From: Pseudomonadota bacterium
GTDB lineage: Bacteria; Pseudomonadota; Gammaproteobacteria; Burkholderiales; Rhodocyclaceae
Length of the DNA: 64,000 nucleotides
Assembly: GCA_018241665.1 (NCBI GenBank)
Contig: JAFEDK010000008.1
Coordinates: forward strand, 307,460 to 371,459
Direction of reading: 5' to 3'
Shown here: one piece after another, positions 7,979 to 18,058 of the stretch
Layout of the letters: each line of letters starts with the position of its first letter
Position numbering within the stretch: position 1 is the stretch's first letter
Made by a program: the position numbers and the translations under genes
Notes under the pieces: generated by a model
What the model was told of the DNA's origin: nothing
Databases searched by the model: none
The model's input: the letters and a program-made list of their open reading frames with translations, nothing else

Positions 7979-10066
7979 ATGCACCGTACCAACAACATCC
8001 GTCATTTCGACTCGGATCACTTCATCAACCGCGAACTCTCCCTGCTCCAGTTCCAGCGCCGCGTACTCGCCCAAGCCGCCGACCCGAACGTGCCGCTGCT
8101 CGAACGCCTGCGCTTTCTGTGCATCGTATCCAGCAACCTTGACGAGTTCTTCGAGGTGCGGGTCGCCGGCGTGAAGGAGCAACTGCGCCTCGGCAGCCAT
8201 GCTGTGACCACCGACGGGCTGACCCCGTCCGCGCTGCACAGCCTGATCAGCGCCAAGGTCCACAGCATCATCGCCGAGCAGTACGCACTGCTCAACGACA
8301 CCATCCTGCCGGCCCTCGCCACCGAGGGCATCGTCTTCCTGCGCCGCAGCGTGTGGACCGACGCCCAGCACCTGTGGGCACGGGACTACTTCATGCGCGA
8401 AGTGATGCCGGTTCTGACGCCCATCGGCCTGGACCCGGCCCACCCTTTCCCGCGGGTGCTCAACAAAAGCCTCAACTTCGCCGTCGAACTGGAAGGCCGC
8501 GACGCCTTCGGCCGCAGTTCCGGCTCCGCCATCGTGCAGGCGCCCCGCGCCCTGCCCCGCGTGATCCGCCTGCCGAAGGAGCTGACCGGTGTCGACTATG
8601 GCTTCGTCTTCCTGTCGTCCCTGCTGCACGCCCACGTCGGCGAGCTCTTCGAGGGCATGAACGTGCTCGGCTGCTACCAGTTCCGGGTCACCCGCAACTC
8701 CGACATGTTCGTGGACGAGGAAGAGGTCAAGGACCTGCGCGCCAGCCTCAAGGGCGAACTGCAGCAGCGCCACTTCGGCGACGCGGTACGCCTGGAGATC
8801 GCCGACAACTGCTCGGAAGCCATGGCCAACTTCCTGATGAGGCAGTTCGCCCTCGGCCCCGCCGACGTCTATCGGGTTCCCGGCATGGTCAACCCCGTGC
8901 GCCTCAACCAGGTGCCCGACTGGGTCGAGCGCCCGGACCTCAAGTACCGCCCCTTCCTGCCAGCGCGGCCGAAGGGCCTCGACAAGCAGGAGAACATCTT
9001 CGCGTCGATGCGCCGCCAGGACATCCTGCTGCACCACCCGTTCCAGAGCTTCGAGCCGGTCATCGAGCTGCTGAAGGCCGCGGCCGACGACCCCGACGTG
9101 GTCGCGGTGAAGATGACCGTTTATCGCACCGGCACCGACTCCGTGCTGATGGAGCACCTCGTCCGCGCCGCCCAGAAAGGCAAGGAAGTCACCGTGGTGC
9201 TGGAGCTGATGGCCCGCTTCGACGAAGAGGCCAACATCAGCTGGGCGGCCCGCCTCGAAGAGGTCGGTGCCCACGTGGTGTACGGCGTGTTCGGCTACAA
9301 GACCCACGCCAAGCTTCTGCTGCTGGTTCGCCGTGAAGACGGCAAGCTGAAGCGCTATGCCCACCTCGGCACCGGCAACTACCATCCGCGCACGACCCGC
9401 TTCTACACCGACTTCGGCCTGCTCACCGCCAATGATGAGATCGGCGCCGATGTCGCCGAAGTCTTCAAGCAGCTCACCGGGCTCGGCCAGGCCGGCAAGC
9501 TCAAGCACCTGTGGCAAGCCCCCTTCACACTGCAACCCAACGTGGTGGCGGCCATCCGTGAAGAAGCGGAAATCGCACGGGCGGGCCGCAAGGGCCGCAT
9601 CGTCGTCAAGGTCAATGCGCTGCTCGAACCGGAAACCATCGAGGCGCTGTATGAAGCCTCCTGCGCCGGCGTCGAGATCGACATCATCGCCCGCAGTGTG
9701 TGCGCCCTGAAGCCCGGCGTGCCCGGCCTGTCCGAGAACATCCGGGTACGCTCCATCGTCGGCCGCTTCCTGGAACACCACCGGATCTTCTATTTCCGTG
9801 CCGACGGCGCCGACAAGCTCTACATGTCGAGCGCGGACTGGATGGAACGCAACTTCTTCAAGCGCATCGAAGTTGCCTTCCCGATCCTCGACCCGAAGGT
9901 CAAGCGGCGGGTCATCAAGGAAGGCCTGCGGCCCTACCTGGGCGACAACTGCCAGGCATGGGAAATGGATAGCGATAATGTCTATCGGAAGAAGAATCCC
10001 CGCACAACCCGGCGCGCCGCGCAGGAAATCCTGCTCAAAGAGCTGGCTGGCGTTTCAATCGTCTGA
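7979..10066 (+). CDS. ppk: Polyphosphate kinase 1
   Basis: A 695-residue enzyme that makes inorganic polyphosphate from ATP. The N-terminal domain starts FINRELSLLQFQRRV; the catalytic phospholipase-D-like region contains VKMTVYRTG, the phosphohistidine motif YGVFGYKTHAKLLLL and the second histidine motif HHRIFYF. The length equals the family norm. The ATG at 7979 follows AGAGGAGAG; an upstream in-frame ATG at 7934 lies inside the Pho box and is unlikely. Phosphate-starvation control is suggested by the Pho box 40 bases upstream; ppx is divergent. Confidence 0.97.
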   Translation: MHRTNNIRHFDSDHFINRELSLLQFQRRVLAQAADPNVPLLERLRFLCIVSSNLDEFFEVRVAGVKEQLRLGSHAVTTDGLTPSALHSLISAKVHSIIAEQYALLNDTILPALATEGIVFLRRSVWTDAQHLWARDYFMREVMPVLTPIGLDPAHPFPRVLNKSLNFAVELEGRDAFGRSSGSAIVQAPRALPRVIRLPKELTGVDYGFVFLSSLLHAHVGELFEGMNVLGCYQFRVTRNSDMFVDEEEVKDLRASLKGELQQRHFGDAVRLEIADNCSEAMANFLMRQFALGPADVYRVPGMVNPVRLNQVPDWVERPDLKYRPFLPARPKGLDKQENIFASMRRQDILLHHPFQSFEPVIELLKAAADDPDVVAVKMTVYRTGTDSVLMEHLVRAAQKGKEVTVVLELMARFDEEANISWAARLEEVGAHVVYGVFGYKTHAKLLLLVRREDGKLKRYAHLGTGNYHPRTTRFYTDFGLLTANDEIGADVAEVFKQLTGLGQAGKLKHLWQAPFTLQPNVVAAIREEAEIARAGRKGRIVVKVNALLEPETIEALYEASCAGVEIDIIARSVCALKPGVPGLSENIRVRSIVGRFLEHHRIFYFRADGADKLYMSSADWMERNFFKRIEVAFPILDPKVKRRVIKEGLRPYLGDNCQAWEMDSDNVYRKKNPRTTRRAAQEILLKELAGVSIV

Positions 10067-10157
10067 CCGACCCTCAGCCTCCCGTAGACGTCAACCGTCG
10101 TCGGGGGCGAGCGGGACTGCCGGGCTGTTGTAGAATGCGGGCCTGCTCCCTTCACCG

Positions 10158-11417
10158 ATGGCCCACTTCATGTTTCTCCCCCGTCGCCGACAGTTCATCA
10201 CCGCAATCCTCAGTGCTGCCGTTCTCTCCGCCTGCGGCGGTGGTGGCAGCTCCGCTCCGGCCCCGACGATCAAGTCGGTCACTGCCGGTGACACACAAAT
10301 CGTCATCGACTGGGTCCAGGAGCCCGGCGTCGAATACTGGCTGTGGTTCAAGGCGGCCGATACCGTCAGCGCGGGCGAGAAGACCGCCAGCTACCGGCTC
10401 GCCATCACAGCCCCCTACATCCTGACCGGACTGACCAACGACACCAAGTACGCCATCACGATCAATGGCCGTACCAACGGCGGCCCCGGCGGCCCCGGCT
10501 CGGTGGTTCAAACCGCCACGCCGCGGGCGGCGGGCTCGGTCTGGCTGGCCGGCGGAGCACTCGGCAGCAGCAACGCGATCCGCAGCGTGGCCTACGGCCT
10601 GAGCTCCAGCAGCGCCACGACCTACTCCTACGTCGCCGTCGGCGACGACGGCGTGATCTACAGCAGCCCGGCCTATGTGTCGGCCACCGCCCTGAGCTGG
10701 ACCCAGGTGCGCGCAGCCAGCGGCACGGCCCTGAACGCCGCCCTGTACGCGCTGGCCAAGTACGTCGCGGTCGGCGACGGTGGCAGCGTGCTGACCAGCA
10801 CCGACACCACGACCTGGGCGGCCGCCACCTCGGGCACCACCGCCAAGCTCAACGCGCTGGCCACCAATTCCTCGATCGTCGTCGCGGTGGGCGCCAACGG
10901 CACCATCCTGCACTCCTCCGACGGCACGACCTGGACCGCCGCCACCCTGGTACCGACCACCAACGATCTGTATGGCGTGACCTATTCCGCCCTGGGCCTG
11001 TGGGTCGCGGTTGGTGCCAACGGCACCCTGCTGACCAGCTCGGACGGCGCCACGTGGACCGCCGGCAACTCGGGCACCACGGCCACGCTGAAGGCCGCCG
11101 CCAGCATGTCGACGGTCACCACATCCGGCAGCACGACCTACAGCATCGTCGCGGTCGGCGCTGGCGGCGTGATCCTCAGCAGCACCACCGGCACCGCGTG
11201 GAGCGTCCAGACCCAGGGCAGCGCCGACCTCAACGCCGCCGCGTCCTCGTCCCGCTTCGTCGCCCTTGGCGACAACGGCGCGGTCTATTCGAGCACCGAC
11301 GGCACGACCTGGACGGCCGCCTCCAGCCCCAACAGCAACACGATGTATGGCGTGATCCACGCCGACAACATCTTCACCGCCGTCGGTGCGGCCGGAACCA
11401 GCATCTACTCGTACTGA
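10158..11417 (+). CDS. Lipoprotein with Fn3-like domain and seven propeller-like repeats
   Basis: A 419-residue protein I cannot name. It has an RRR-containing signal peptide with lipobox LSAC (Cys26) and a GGGGSS linker, then a fibronectin-III-like domain (about 35-125; YILTGLTNDTKYAITI). After that come seven repeats whose core is V-A-V-G-x-x-G-x-[IVL]-x-x-S, mostly followed by a TTW or ATW turn: VAVGDDGVIYSS, VAVGDGGSVLTS, VAVGANGTILHS, VAVGANGTLLTS, VAVGAGGVILSS, VALGDNGAVYSS and TAVGAAGTSIYS. Seven units suggest one seven-bladed YCF48/BNR-like beta-propeller. It is Thr/Ser/Ala-rich. ATG 10170 is an alternative start. It stands alone, between ppk and bioA. Confidence 0.8.
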   Translation: MAHFMFLPRRRQFITAILSAAVLSACGGGGSSAPAPTIKSVTAGDTQIVIDWVQEPGVEYWLWFKAADTVSAGEKTASYRLAITAPYILTGLTNDTKYAITINGRTNGGPGGPGSVVQTATPRAAGSVWLAGGALGSSNAIRSVAYGLSSSSATTYSYVAVGDDGVIYSSPAYVSATALSWTQVRAASGTALNAALYALAKYVAVGDGGSVLTSTDTTTWAAATSGTTAKLNALATNSSIVVAVGANGTILHSSDGTTWTAATLVPTTNDLYGVTYSALGLWVAVGANGTLLTSSDGATWTAGNSGTTATLKAAASMSTVTTSGSTTYSIVAVGAGGVILSSTTGTAWSVQTQGSADLNAAASSSRFVALGDNGAVYSSTDGTTWTAASSPNSNTMYGVIHADNIFTAVGAAGTSIYSY

Positions 11418-11467
11418 GTCATGCGAGGGGGCCGCGCCTGCGACAGGCGGCGGCTCCGGCCAAGCAA

Positions 11468-11499
11468 GTGGAGCCGTCACTCGATGACCGCTCCACTTT
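11468..11499 (+). terminator. Hairpin after the propeller lipoprotein gene
   Basis: A 12-bp stem with one mismatch (GTGGAGCCGTCA against TGACCGCTCCAC) and loop CTCGA is followed by TTT. It lies 51 bases after the lipoprotein stop and 40 bases before bioA, so it probably ends that transcript; the T run is short, so termination may be weak. Confidence 0.5.
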
Positions 11500-11538
11500 G
11501 CGCTTCTGAAGCCACCTCAGAGAGAAACCACAACAATC

Positions 11539-12870
11539 ATGTCGTCCAGCGCCTCCAACGCCAGCCTGTTGTCCCGTTCCCTGTCCGCCGTCTGGCACCC
11601 CTGCACCCAGATGAAGCACCACGAACAGCTGCCGCTGATCCCCATCAAGCGCGGCGAGGGCGCCTGGCTGTACGACATGGACGGCAAACGCTACCTGGAT
11701 GGCATCAGCTCCTGGTGGGTCAATCTGTTCGGCCATGCCAACCCGCGCATCGGCGCCGCCCTCAAGGACCAGCTCGACACCCTCGAGCACGTGCTGCTGG
11801 CCGGCTTCACCCACGAACCGGTGGTCGAGCTGTCCGAGCGTCTGGCCGCCCTCACCGGCCACCGACTCGGGCACGCCTTCTATGCGTCGGATGGCGCCTC
11901 GGCCACCGAGATCGCCCTAAAGATGAGCGTCCATTACTGGCGCAACACTGGCCGCCCCGGCAAGAACCGCTTCGTCAGCCTGGCCGGCAGCTACCACGGT
12001 GAAACCGTCGGCGCGCTGGCCGTCACCGACGTGGCGATCTTCCGCGACGCCTACGCTCCACTGGTGCGCGGCGGCACCTGTGTGCCGACGCCGGACGCGC
12101 GCCTGGCCGACGCCGGCGAAACGCCTGCCGACGTGGCCCGCCGCGCCGCCGCCGCACTGGAAGCCCACCTGGCCGCCCACGCTGACGAGACCGCCGCGCT
12201 GATCGTCGAGCCGCTGGTCCAGGGCGCCTCCGGCATGGTGATGTACGACCCGGAATACCTGCGTCTGGCCCGCGCCCTGTGCGACCGCAATCAGGTGCAT
12301 CTGGTGGCCGACGAGATCGCCGTCGGCTGTGGCCGCAGCGGCAGCTTCTTCGCCTGTGAGCAGGCCGGCATCTGGCCGGATTTCCTGCTGCTGTCGAAGG
12401 GCATTTCCGGCGGCTACCTGCCGCTGTCCATCGTCCTGACCACCGACACGGTCTTCGACGCCTTCTACGACGACGACACCGCCCGCGGCTTCCTGCACTC
12501 CCACTCCTACACCGGCAACCCGCTGGCTTGCCGGGCGGCGCTGGCGACCCTCGACATCTTCGCGCAGGACGACGTGATCGCCGCCAACCGCATCAAGGCC
12601 CAAAGCCTCGGCGAAGCCTTCCGCAATACGGTTGGCGACCACCCGGCTGTCCACCATCTGCGCCAGCAAGGCATGATCCTGGCATTCGACGTGGCCGACG
12701 CTCCGGCAGGCTTCTCCCGCCGCTTCTTCGCCGAAGCCCTGCAGCGGGAACTTCTGCTGCGCCCGATCGGCAATACGGTTTACACCATGCCCCCCTACAT
12801 CCTCGGCGACGACGAGATCGACCTCCTCGCCAGCCGCTGCGCTGCCGCCCTGGAGGCCAGCCTTGCCTGA
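11539..12870 (+). CDS. bioA: Adenosylmethionine--8-amino-7-oxononanoate aminotransferase
   Basis: A 443-residue PLP aminotransferase that converts KAPA to DAPA with S-adenosylmethionine as amino donor, in biotin synthesis. Hallmarks are VWHPCTQMK near the N-terminus, the [11 protein letters not shown] motif, and the PLP lysine Lys287 in [14 protein letters not shown]. The HPCTQM segment separates BioA from other class III aminotransferases. It is the first gene of the bioA-F-H-C-D cluster and overlaps bioF by 8 bases. No BirA operator is recognisable upstream. Confidence 0.96.
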   Translation: MSSSASNASLLSRSLSAVWHPCTQMKHHEQLPLIPIKRGEGAWLYDMDGKRYLDGISSWWVNLFGHANPRIGAALKDQLDTLEHVLLAGFTHEPVVELSERLAALTGHRLGHAFYASDGASATEIALKMSVHYWRNTGRPGKNRFVSLAGSYHGETVGALAVTDVAIFRDAYAPLVRGGTCVPTPDARLADAGETPADVARRAAAALEAHLAAHADETAALIVEPLVQGASGMVMYDPEYLRLARALCDRNQVHLVADEIAVGCGRSGSFFACEQAGIWPDFLLLSKGISGGYLPLSIVLTTDTVFDAFYDDDTARGFLHSHSYTGNPLACRAALATLDIFAQDDVIAANRIKAQSLGEAFRNTVGDHPAVHHLRQQGMILAFDVADAPAGFSRRFFAEALQRELLLRPIGNTVYTMPPYILGDDEIDLLASRCAAALEASLA

Positions 12871-14047
12871 GTATCCCGATCCGCTCGAAGAACTGGACGT
12901 CGGCCTCGCCGAGCTCGACGCCGCCGGCCTGCGCCGCCGCCGGCGCATCGTCACCACCCCGTGCCGGCCGGACACCCGCCTCGCCGACCGGGAGGACGCG
13001 GTCACTGCCTTCTGCTCCAACGACTACCTGGGCCTGGCCGCCGAGCCTGCGCTGGCCGCCGCCGCCCACCAGGGCATCGACCGCTGGGGTGTAGGCTCCG
13101 GCGCATCCCACCTGGTCAGCGGCCACTATGCCTCCCATGAGGCGCTGGAAACCCGCCTCGCCGCCTTCGTCGGCATGGACGACGCGCTGTATTTCTCCAC
13201 CGGCTACATGGCTAACATCGGCGTCATGCCGGCGCTGGTCGGCCGCGGCGACGCGATCTTCGCCGACAAGGTGAACCACGCTTCGCTGGTGGATGGCGCG
13301 CTGCTTTCCCGGGCCGAGCTGATCCGCTATCCCCACTGCGATGTCCAGGCCCTGGCGGCCCGCCTGCAGGCCTCCACCGCAGCACGCAAGCTGATCGTCA
13401 CCGACGGCGTGTTCAGCATGGACGGCGACATCGCGCCACTGCGCGAATTGCTCGCACTGGCGGAGGCGCACAAGGCCTGGCTGCTGGTGGACGACGCCCA
13501 CGGCTTCGGCGTGCTGGGCCCCCAGGGCCGCGGCTGCCTCGCGCACTTCGACCTGAGTTCGCCGCGCCTGATCTACATGGGCACCCTCGGCAAAGCAGCC
13601 GGCGTGTCCGGCGCCTTCGTCGCCGGGCAACGGAACGTCATCGACTGGCTGCTCAACAAGGCCCGCAGCTACATCTTCACCACTGGCGCCCCGCCGCTGC
13701 TCGCCGACGCGCTGCTGACCGCCGTCGACCTGATCGAACACGGCGACGCCCGCCGCGCCCACCTGCAGGCCCTGATCGCCCGCTTCAAGGCCGGGCTGGT
13801 GCTGAAGCGCTGGCAACTGCTGCCGTCCGACACCCCGATCCAGCCCGTCATCATCGGCGACAACCACGAGACGCTGGCCGTTTCCCGCGCCCTCGATGCG
13901 GAAGGCCTGTGGGTCCCGGCGATCCGCCCGCCAACGGTGCCGAAGGGCGCCGCGAGGCTGCGTATCGTACTGTCGGCCGCCCACAGCGAGGCGCAGGTGG
14001 ATCGCCTGGTTGCCACCCTCTTGCGTCTGGAAGGAGCGCTGGCATGA
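12863..14047 (+). CDS. bioF: 8-amino-7-oxononanoate synthase
   Basis: A 394-residue PLP enzyme of the alpha-oxoamine synthase family, condensing pimeloyl-ACP with alanine. It shows [10 protein letters not shown], the glycine-rich [22 protein letters not shown] and the PLP lysine Lys244 in [13 protein letters not shown]. The start is TTG at 12863, inside the bioA end, with GGAGG a few bases upstream, so translation is coupled. The stop overlaps the bioH start as ATGA. Confidence 0.96.
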   Translation: MPEYPDPLEELDVGLAELDAAGLRRRRRIVTTPCRPDTRLADREDAVTAFCSNDYLGLAAEPALAAAAHQGIDRWGVGSGASHLVSGHYASHEALETRLAAFVGMDDALYFSTGYMANIGVMPALVGRGDAIFADKVNHASLVDGALLSRAELIRYPHCDVQALAARLQASTAARKLIVTDGVFSMDGDIAPLRELLALAEAHKAWLLVDDAHGFGVLGPQGRGCLAHFDLSSPRLIYMGTLGKAAGVSGAFVAGQRNVIDWLLNKARSYIFTTGAPPLLADALLTAVDLIEHGDARRAHLQALIARFKAGLVLKRWQLLPSDTPIQPVIIGDNHETLAVSRALDAEGLWVPAIRPPTVPKGAARLRIVLSAAHSEAQVDRLVATLLRLEGALA

Positions 14048-14778
14048 GCCGCGATCTCGTCCTGCTGCACGGCTGGGGGCTCTCCTCGACTGTCTGGAAG
14101 CCACTGGCCGCAACGCTCTCCGGCACCTTCACGCTGCATACCCCCGATCTGCCGGGGCACGGCAGCGCGGCCCCGGTCGGGCCGAGCCTGAACGAATGGG
14201 CAGACGCCCTTCTTCCACGCATACCGGAAGGCGCCGTGCTCGTTGGCTGGTCCCTCGGCGCCCAGCTTGCGCTGCATCTCGCGCAGCAGGCCCCGGAGCG
14301 CGTGACGAAGCTGGTGTTGATCGGCGCTTCGCCACGCTTCGTCCAGGCCGACGACTGGCCCGCTGCGCTGCCGGGCGCGACGCTGACGGCCTTCCGCCAG
14401 GACTTTGACTCAACCCCCGACGCCACCCAGCGCCGTTTCGTGGCGCTGCAGAGCTTCGGCGACAACGCTCGCAAGGCGGTTGCAGCGACTCTGGCTGACA
14501 GCCTCACGAGCGCCGACGAGGTCCACAAGGGCGCTCTCGCCGACGGCCTGGGCCTGCTGGCCGAAATCGACCTTCGCGCACTCGTACCGGGAATCTGCCA
14601 GCCCGTACGCCTGCTCCACGGCAGCGAGGACAAGCTGATGCCGGTAGCCGCCGCGGAATGGCTGGCCGATACACTGCCCGATGCGCGCCTGACGGTGTTC
14701 GGGCAGTGCGGCCACGCGCCCTTCCTGTCGCGCGCCGAGGAATGCGCGACGCTGATCGAGGGCTTCGCCCTTGACTGA
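14044..14778 (+). CDS. bioH: Pimeloyl-[ACP] methyl ester esterase
   Basis: A 244-residue alpha/beta hydrolase that removes the methyl group placed by BioC, releasing pimeloyl-ACP. The triad is visible as Ser70 in GWSLG, Asp196 in HGSEDKLMP and His224 in GHAPFLS; the oxyanion segment is LLHGWGLSS near the N-terminus. The frame is open upstream, but the ATG at 14044 forms an ATGA junction with bioF and gives the right length. The stop overlaps the TTG start of bioC. Confidence 0.93.
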   Translation: MSRDLVLLHGWGLSSTVWKPLAATLSGTFTLHTPDLPGHGSAAPVGPSLNEWADALLPRIPEGAVLVGWSLGAQLALHLAQQAPERVTKLVLIGASPRFVQADDWPAALPGATLTAFRQDFDSTPDATQRRFVALQSFGDNARKAVAATLADSLTSADEVHKGALADGLGLLAEIDLRALVPGICQPVRLLHGSEDKLMPVAAAEWLADTLPDARLTVFGQCGHAPFLSRAEECATLIEGFALD

Positions 14779-15550
14779 CGCCCCCGCCCCAAAAGGCGCG
14801 GTCCGCGCCGCCTTCGACAAGGCCGCCGACGCCTATGACGCGGTTGCCGCCGTCCAGCGCAGCGCCTGCGACCGACTGTTCGCGCTGGCCGCCACGCAGG
14901 CTTTGCAGCCCGGCCGCATCGTCGATGCGGGCTGCGGCACCGGCTATGCGCTTTCCGGCCTCAAGCAGCGTTTCCCGGCGGCCCAGCTGATTGCGCTGGA
15001 TTTCGCCACCTCGATGTTGCGGCGCCATCCCGCCGGCCTGGCTGATCCGCTGTGTGCGGACATGGAGCGCCTGCCGCTGGCCAACGCCAGCGTGGACGTC
15101 CTGTGGTCCAGCTACGCGCTGCAGTGGTGCCATCCACGCAAGGTCTTCCCGGAGCTGGCTCGCAGCCTTCGCCCCGGCGGCCAGCTGTGGATCGCCACCC
15201 TAGGCCCCGGCACCCTTGGCGAACTGCGCGACGCCTTCCGCCACGTGGATCAGCACGAGCACGTGCTGCGCTTCCAGCCACCTGAAGTCATCGACGACGC
15301 GGTCGAGGACGCGGGCCTGCGGATCGTCGACAGCGAGCGCGACACCCTCTACGCCTGGGCCCCTGACTTGCGCCGCCTGCTGCGCGACATCAAGACCCTC
15401 GGCGCCCACCAGACCGGCGCACCACGCCGCCAGGCGCCCCTTGGCAAAGCCGCCTGGGGCCGCCTCAGCGCCGCCTACGAGGCCTACCGGACCCCCGCCG
15501 GCCTGCCGGCGTCCTACGATACCTACTGGTTGATAGCAGAAAAGAAATGA
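14771..15550 (+). CDS. bioC: Malonyl-[ACP] O-methyltransferase
   Basis: A 259-residue class I SAM methyltransferase that disguises malonyl-ACP as a methyl ester so that fatty-acid enzymes can extend it to pimeloyl-ACP. The N-terminus AAFDKAADAYDAVAAVQ is typical of BioC, as is motif I VDAGCGTGY (51-59) and LWSSYALQWC. It starts with TTG at 14771, overlapping bioH by 8 bases; the low-efficiency start and overlap suggest tight coupling. It overlaps bioD by 4 bases. Confidence 0.94.
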   Translation: MTDAPAPKGAVRAAFDKAADAYDAVAAVQRSACDRLFALAATQALQPGRIVDAGCGTGYALSGLKQRFPAAQLIALDFATSMLRRHPAGLADPLCADMERLPLANASVDVLWSSYALQWCHPRKVFPELARSLRPGGQLWIATLGPGTLGELRDAFRHVDQHEHVLRFQPPEVIDDAVEDAGLRIVDSERDTLYAWAPDLRRLLRDIKTLGAHQTGAPRRQAPLGKAAWGRLSAAYEAYRTPAGLPASYDTYWLIAEKK

Positions 15551-16221
15551 GCGCCTATTTCATTGCCGGCACCGATACCGAAATCGGCAAGACCTTCTCC
15601 ACCTGCGCCCTGCTCCACGCCGCCCGAGCCCGCGGCCTGCGTGCCGTCGGCATGAAGCCGATCGCCGCCGGTGCGGAGATGGTCGATGGTGAATTCCTCA
15701 ACGAAGATGCGGCCCGCCTGCGTGCCGCCGGCAGTTTCGATCCGGGGCTGGCGCTGCTCAACCCCTACTGTCTGGCCAGCCCGATTGCACCGCACATCGC
15801 AGCGGCCGAGGAAGGCGTGAGCATCGACCCGGCCAAAATCGACACGGCTTTCCAGGCACTCCGTGCCCAGGCCGAGCTGGTGCTGGTGGAAGGCGTCGGC
15901 GGTTTTCGCGTGCCGCTGGGCGATGACTTCGACACCGCCGACTGGGCCCAGCACCTGGGCCTGCCAGTGATCTTGGTGGTGGGCATGAAACTCGGCTGCA
16001 TCAGCCACGCCCTGCTCACCGCGGAGGCCATCCAGGCGCGCGGCCTGCGGCTGGCCGGCTGGATCGCCAACCAGGTGGATCCCGCCATGCTGCGTTTCGA
16101 ACAGAACCTGGAAGCCCTGAGCTGTCGTCTGCCGGCCCCGCTGCTGGGCGTGCTGCCCTTCCGCGCCGACCACGACGCAGCGGCCGCAGCCAGCGCCGCC
16201 GGTCTCAAGCTACCCGACTGA
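15547..16221 (+). CDS. bioD: Dethiobiotin synthetase
   Basis: A 224-residue ATP-dependent carboxylase closing the ureido ring of dethiobiotin. It has the P-loop GTDTEIGKTFS (8-18), a conserved KPIAAG, and the VEGVGGFRVPL motif. It is the last gene of the cluster; bioB (biotin synthase), which performs the final step, is not in the window and must be elsewhere. The end converges on and overlaps the SpoU methyltransferase gene by 12 bases. Confidence 0.96.
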   Translation: MSAYFIAGTDTEIGKTFSTCALLHAARARGLRAVGMKPIAAGAEMVDGEFLNEDAARLRAAGSFDPGLALLNPYCLASPIAPHIAAAEEGVSIDPAKIDTAFQALRAQAELVLVEGVGGFRVPLGDDFDTADWAQHLGLPVILVVGMKLGCISHALLTAEAIQARGLRLAGWIANQVDPAMLRFEQNLEALSCRLPAPLLGVLPFRADHDAAAAASAAGLKLPD

Positions 16222-17007
16222 GTACCTGGTTGAACGCCGCTGGCGCAACTGCTCGAACAGGCACACGCCGGCCGCCACCCCCACGTTGAGGGACTCCATG
16301 CCCCCCGGCATCGGGATCAGCACACGGCGGGTGGCCAGCGCAGCAACTTCGGCGGACAGCCCCTGCCCCTCCGAGCCGAACAACCAGGCCACCGGACCGC
16401 GCAGGTCCAGGTCGTAGAGCTCGGTGGCATCGCGCAGATCCGCCGCCAAAACGGCGCCGGAAAAGGCTTTCAAGGCCGCAGCCGCATCCACACCTTCACG
16501 GATCCGCAATCCGAAGTGCGCCCCCATCGCCGCACGCAGTACGCGGGGCGACCAGGCCTGGGCGCAGCCGGGGGTGAGGAGCACGTCCTTCACCTCAACC
16601 GCCGCCGCGGTGCGCAGGATCGTGCCGAGATTGCCGGGGTCCTGAACTCCGTCGAGCAGCACGCAGCTATCGACGATCGGGCGCCCTTCGTCCGCAGCCG
16701 GAACAGCGACAACCGCGATCACGCCGCTAGGCGTATCCACCGGGCTGATATGCGCGAAAAGGCGATCCGGCACCTCGATCTGCCGCTCGGACGGGCAGCG
16801 CGCCAGCAGCGCTTCGATCTCCGCCTGCCGACGCCCGCTCTCGCTGACGACGACCTGCAGCACATCGACGCCCCGCTCCAGCGCAACACCGAGCAGGTGT
16901 ACACCGTCGAGCAACGTGCATCCCTCCTTACGCCGATCCCGCGCCGACGTCGCCAGCGCGTGCAGGTGCTTGATGGTCGGGTTGTCCCGCGAGCTGATCT
17001 GCTTCAC
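16210..17007 (-). CDS. TrmH/SpoU family RNA 2'-O-methyltransferase
   Basis: A 265-residue SPOUT methyltransferase. The N-terminal substrate-binding domain (about 1-95; ISSRDNPTIKHLHAL, then DGVHLLGVAL) precedes the knotted catalytic domain with its three motifs: LLDGVQDPGNLGTILRTAAA, LFGSEGQGLS and IPMPGGMESLNVGVAAGV. The layout is that of the RlmB/TsnR-like group acting on rRNA; the exact target nucleotide cannot be read from sequence. It is the last gene of the long minus-strand envelope run, 3 bases after the CopD-like gene. Confidence 0.88.
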   Translation of the reverse strand: MKQISSRDNPTIKHLHALATSARDRRKEGCTLLDGVHLLGVALERGVDVLQVVVSESGRRQAEIEALLARCPSERQIEVPDRLFAHISPVDTPSGVIAVVAVPAADEGRPIVDSCVLLDGVQDPGNLGTILRTAAAVEVKDVLLTPGCAQAWSPRVLRAAMGAHFGLRIREGVDAAAALKAFSGAVLAADLRDATELYDLDLRGPVAWLFGSEGQGLSAEVAALATRRVLIPMPGGMESLNVGVAAGVCLFEQLRQRRSTRYSVG

Positions 17008-17010
17008 AGC

Positions 17011-17466
17011 TCAGAAGGCCAGGCCAAGCGTGGCGAGTACGACGGTCAACGCACCCAGCACGAGGTTGATTGTGACCCGCTGACGGATCACGTTGAGCGC
17101 CTGTGCGCCCTGGGCCCAGCTCTCCGCAGCCACTGCGGCCTTCAGGGCCTGCCAGGGGCCGAACCAGATGCTCGCGAAGATCACCATCATCACCAGCCCG
17201 ACACCGGCCATCATGTGCCAGGAACGCGGCGCCTGGGCAAAGCCGACCTCGATCAGCATCGCGAAACCGGACAGACCGATGGCTGCCACCGCAGCCCAGA
17301 CGATCGGGAAGAAGCGTCCGAACACGCCATGCCACAACGTCAGGCGTTGGGCCGGTGGCAACTGCAGCGCCGACGGGCGCAGGCAGAAATGGGCGAAGGC
17401 CATGCCTCCGACCCAGACGATCACGCCGGCCAAATGCACGAGCAACAGGAAGTGATGGTGTTTCAT
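17011..17466 (-). CDS. CopD-like four-helix membrane protein
   Basis: A 151-residue integral membrane protein with about four transmembrane helices. It starts [25 protein letters not shown], has [19 protein letters not shown] in the middle and a hydrophobic C-terminus. The conserved histidine in the first helix and the WVGGM motif fit the CopD/DUF2269-like group of small heme- or copper-associated membrane proteins, but no function is established. Its start overlaps the rnhB stop (ATGA), so it is translationally coupled to the lpxB-rnhB run. Confidence 0.7.
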   Translation of the reverse strand: MKHHHFLLLVHLAGVIVWVGGMAFAHFCLRPSALQLPPAQRLTLWHGVFGRFFPIVWAAVAAIGLSGFAMLIEVGFAQAPRSWHMMAGVGLVMMVIFASIWFGPWQALKAAVAAESWAQGAQALNVIRQRVTINLVLGALTVVLATLGLAF

Positions 17467-18056
17467 CGCAGGTCATCCTCGGTCCACAGGGGTGGATTGG
17501 AGATCACGTCACGCACCGGCGCAAAGCTCTGGCGATAAATCTCGCAGGCGCCGTGGGCACGCAGCGCCGCCAGATGGGCGGCGGTGGGGTAGCCCTTATG
17601 GCCGGCCAGGCCGTATTGGGGATAGCGCTTGTCGAGCTCCACCAGGAGTTCGTCCCGCACGGTCTTGGCGAGGATGGACGCAGCGGAAATTTCGGCCACC
17701 AGCGCATCGCCCTTGACGATGGCTTCGCAGGGCAGATCCAGCTGCGGGCAGCGGTTGCCATCGACCAGCACCTTGTCCGGCCGCTGCGACAAACCCGCCA
17801 CGGCGCGCTGCATCGCCAGCATGCTGGCATGCAGAATGTTGATCCGGTCGATCTCGGCGACGCTGGCTTCCGCCACGCACCAGGCCAGCGCCTTCTCACG
17901 GATCTCCACGGCCAGGCGCTGGCGGCGCTTCTCGCTGAGCTTCTTGGAGTCGGCCAGCCCCTCGATGGGCTTCGCCGGATCGAGGATCACCGCAGCCGCC
18001 ACCACCGGCCCACACAAGGGGCCCCGCCCGGCCTCGTCGACGCCACACAAGAGCAT
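17463..18056 (-). CDS. rnhB: Ribonuclease HII
   Basis: A 197-residue enzyme that cuts RNA in RNA-DNA hybrids and single ribonucleotides in DNA. The active-site motif [14 protein letters not shown] is at residues 5-18, with [11 protein letters not shown] and the later aspartate in [11 protein letters not shown]. The start is the ATG at 18054-18056, two bases after the lpxB stop; longer open frame upstream is shadow sequence inside lpxB. The lpxA-lpxB-rnhB order is widely conserved in proteobacteria. Confidence 0.96.
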   Translation of the reverse strand: MLLCGVDEAGRGPLCGPVVAAAVILDPAKPIEGLADSKKLSEKRRQRLAVEIREKALAWCVAEASVAEIDRINILHASMLAMQRAVAGLSQRPDKVLVDGNRCPQLDLPCEAIVKGDALVAEISAASILAKTVRDELLVELDKRYPQYGLAGHKGYPTAAHLAALRAHGACEIYRQSFAPVRDVISNPPLWTEDDLR

Positions 18057-18058
18057 CT

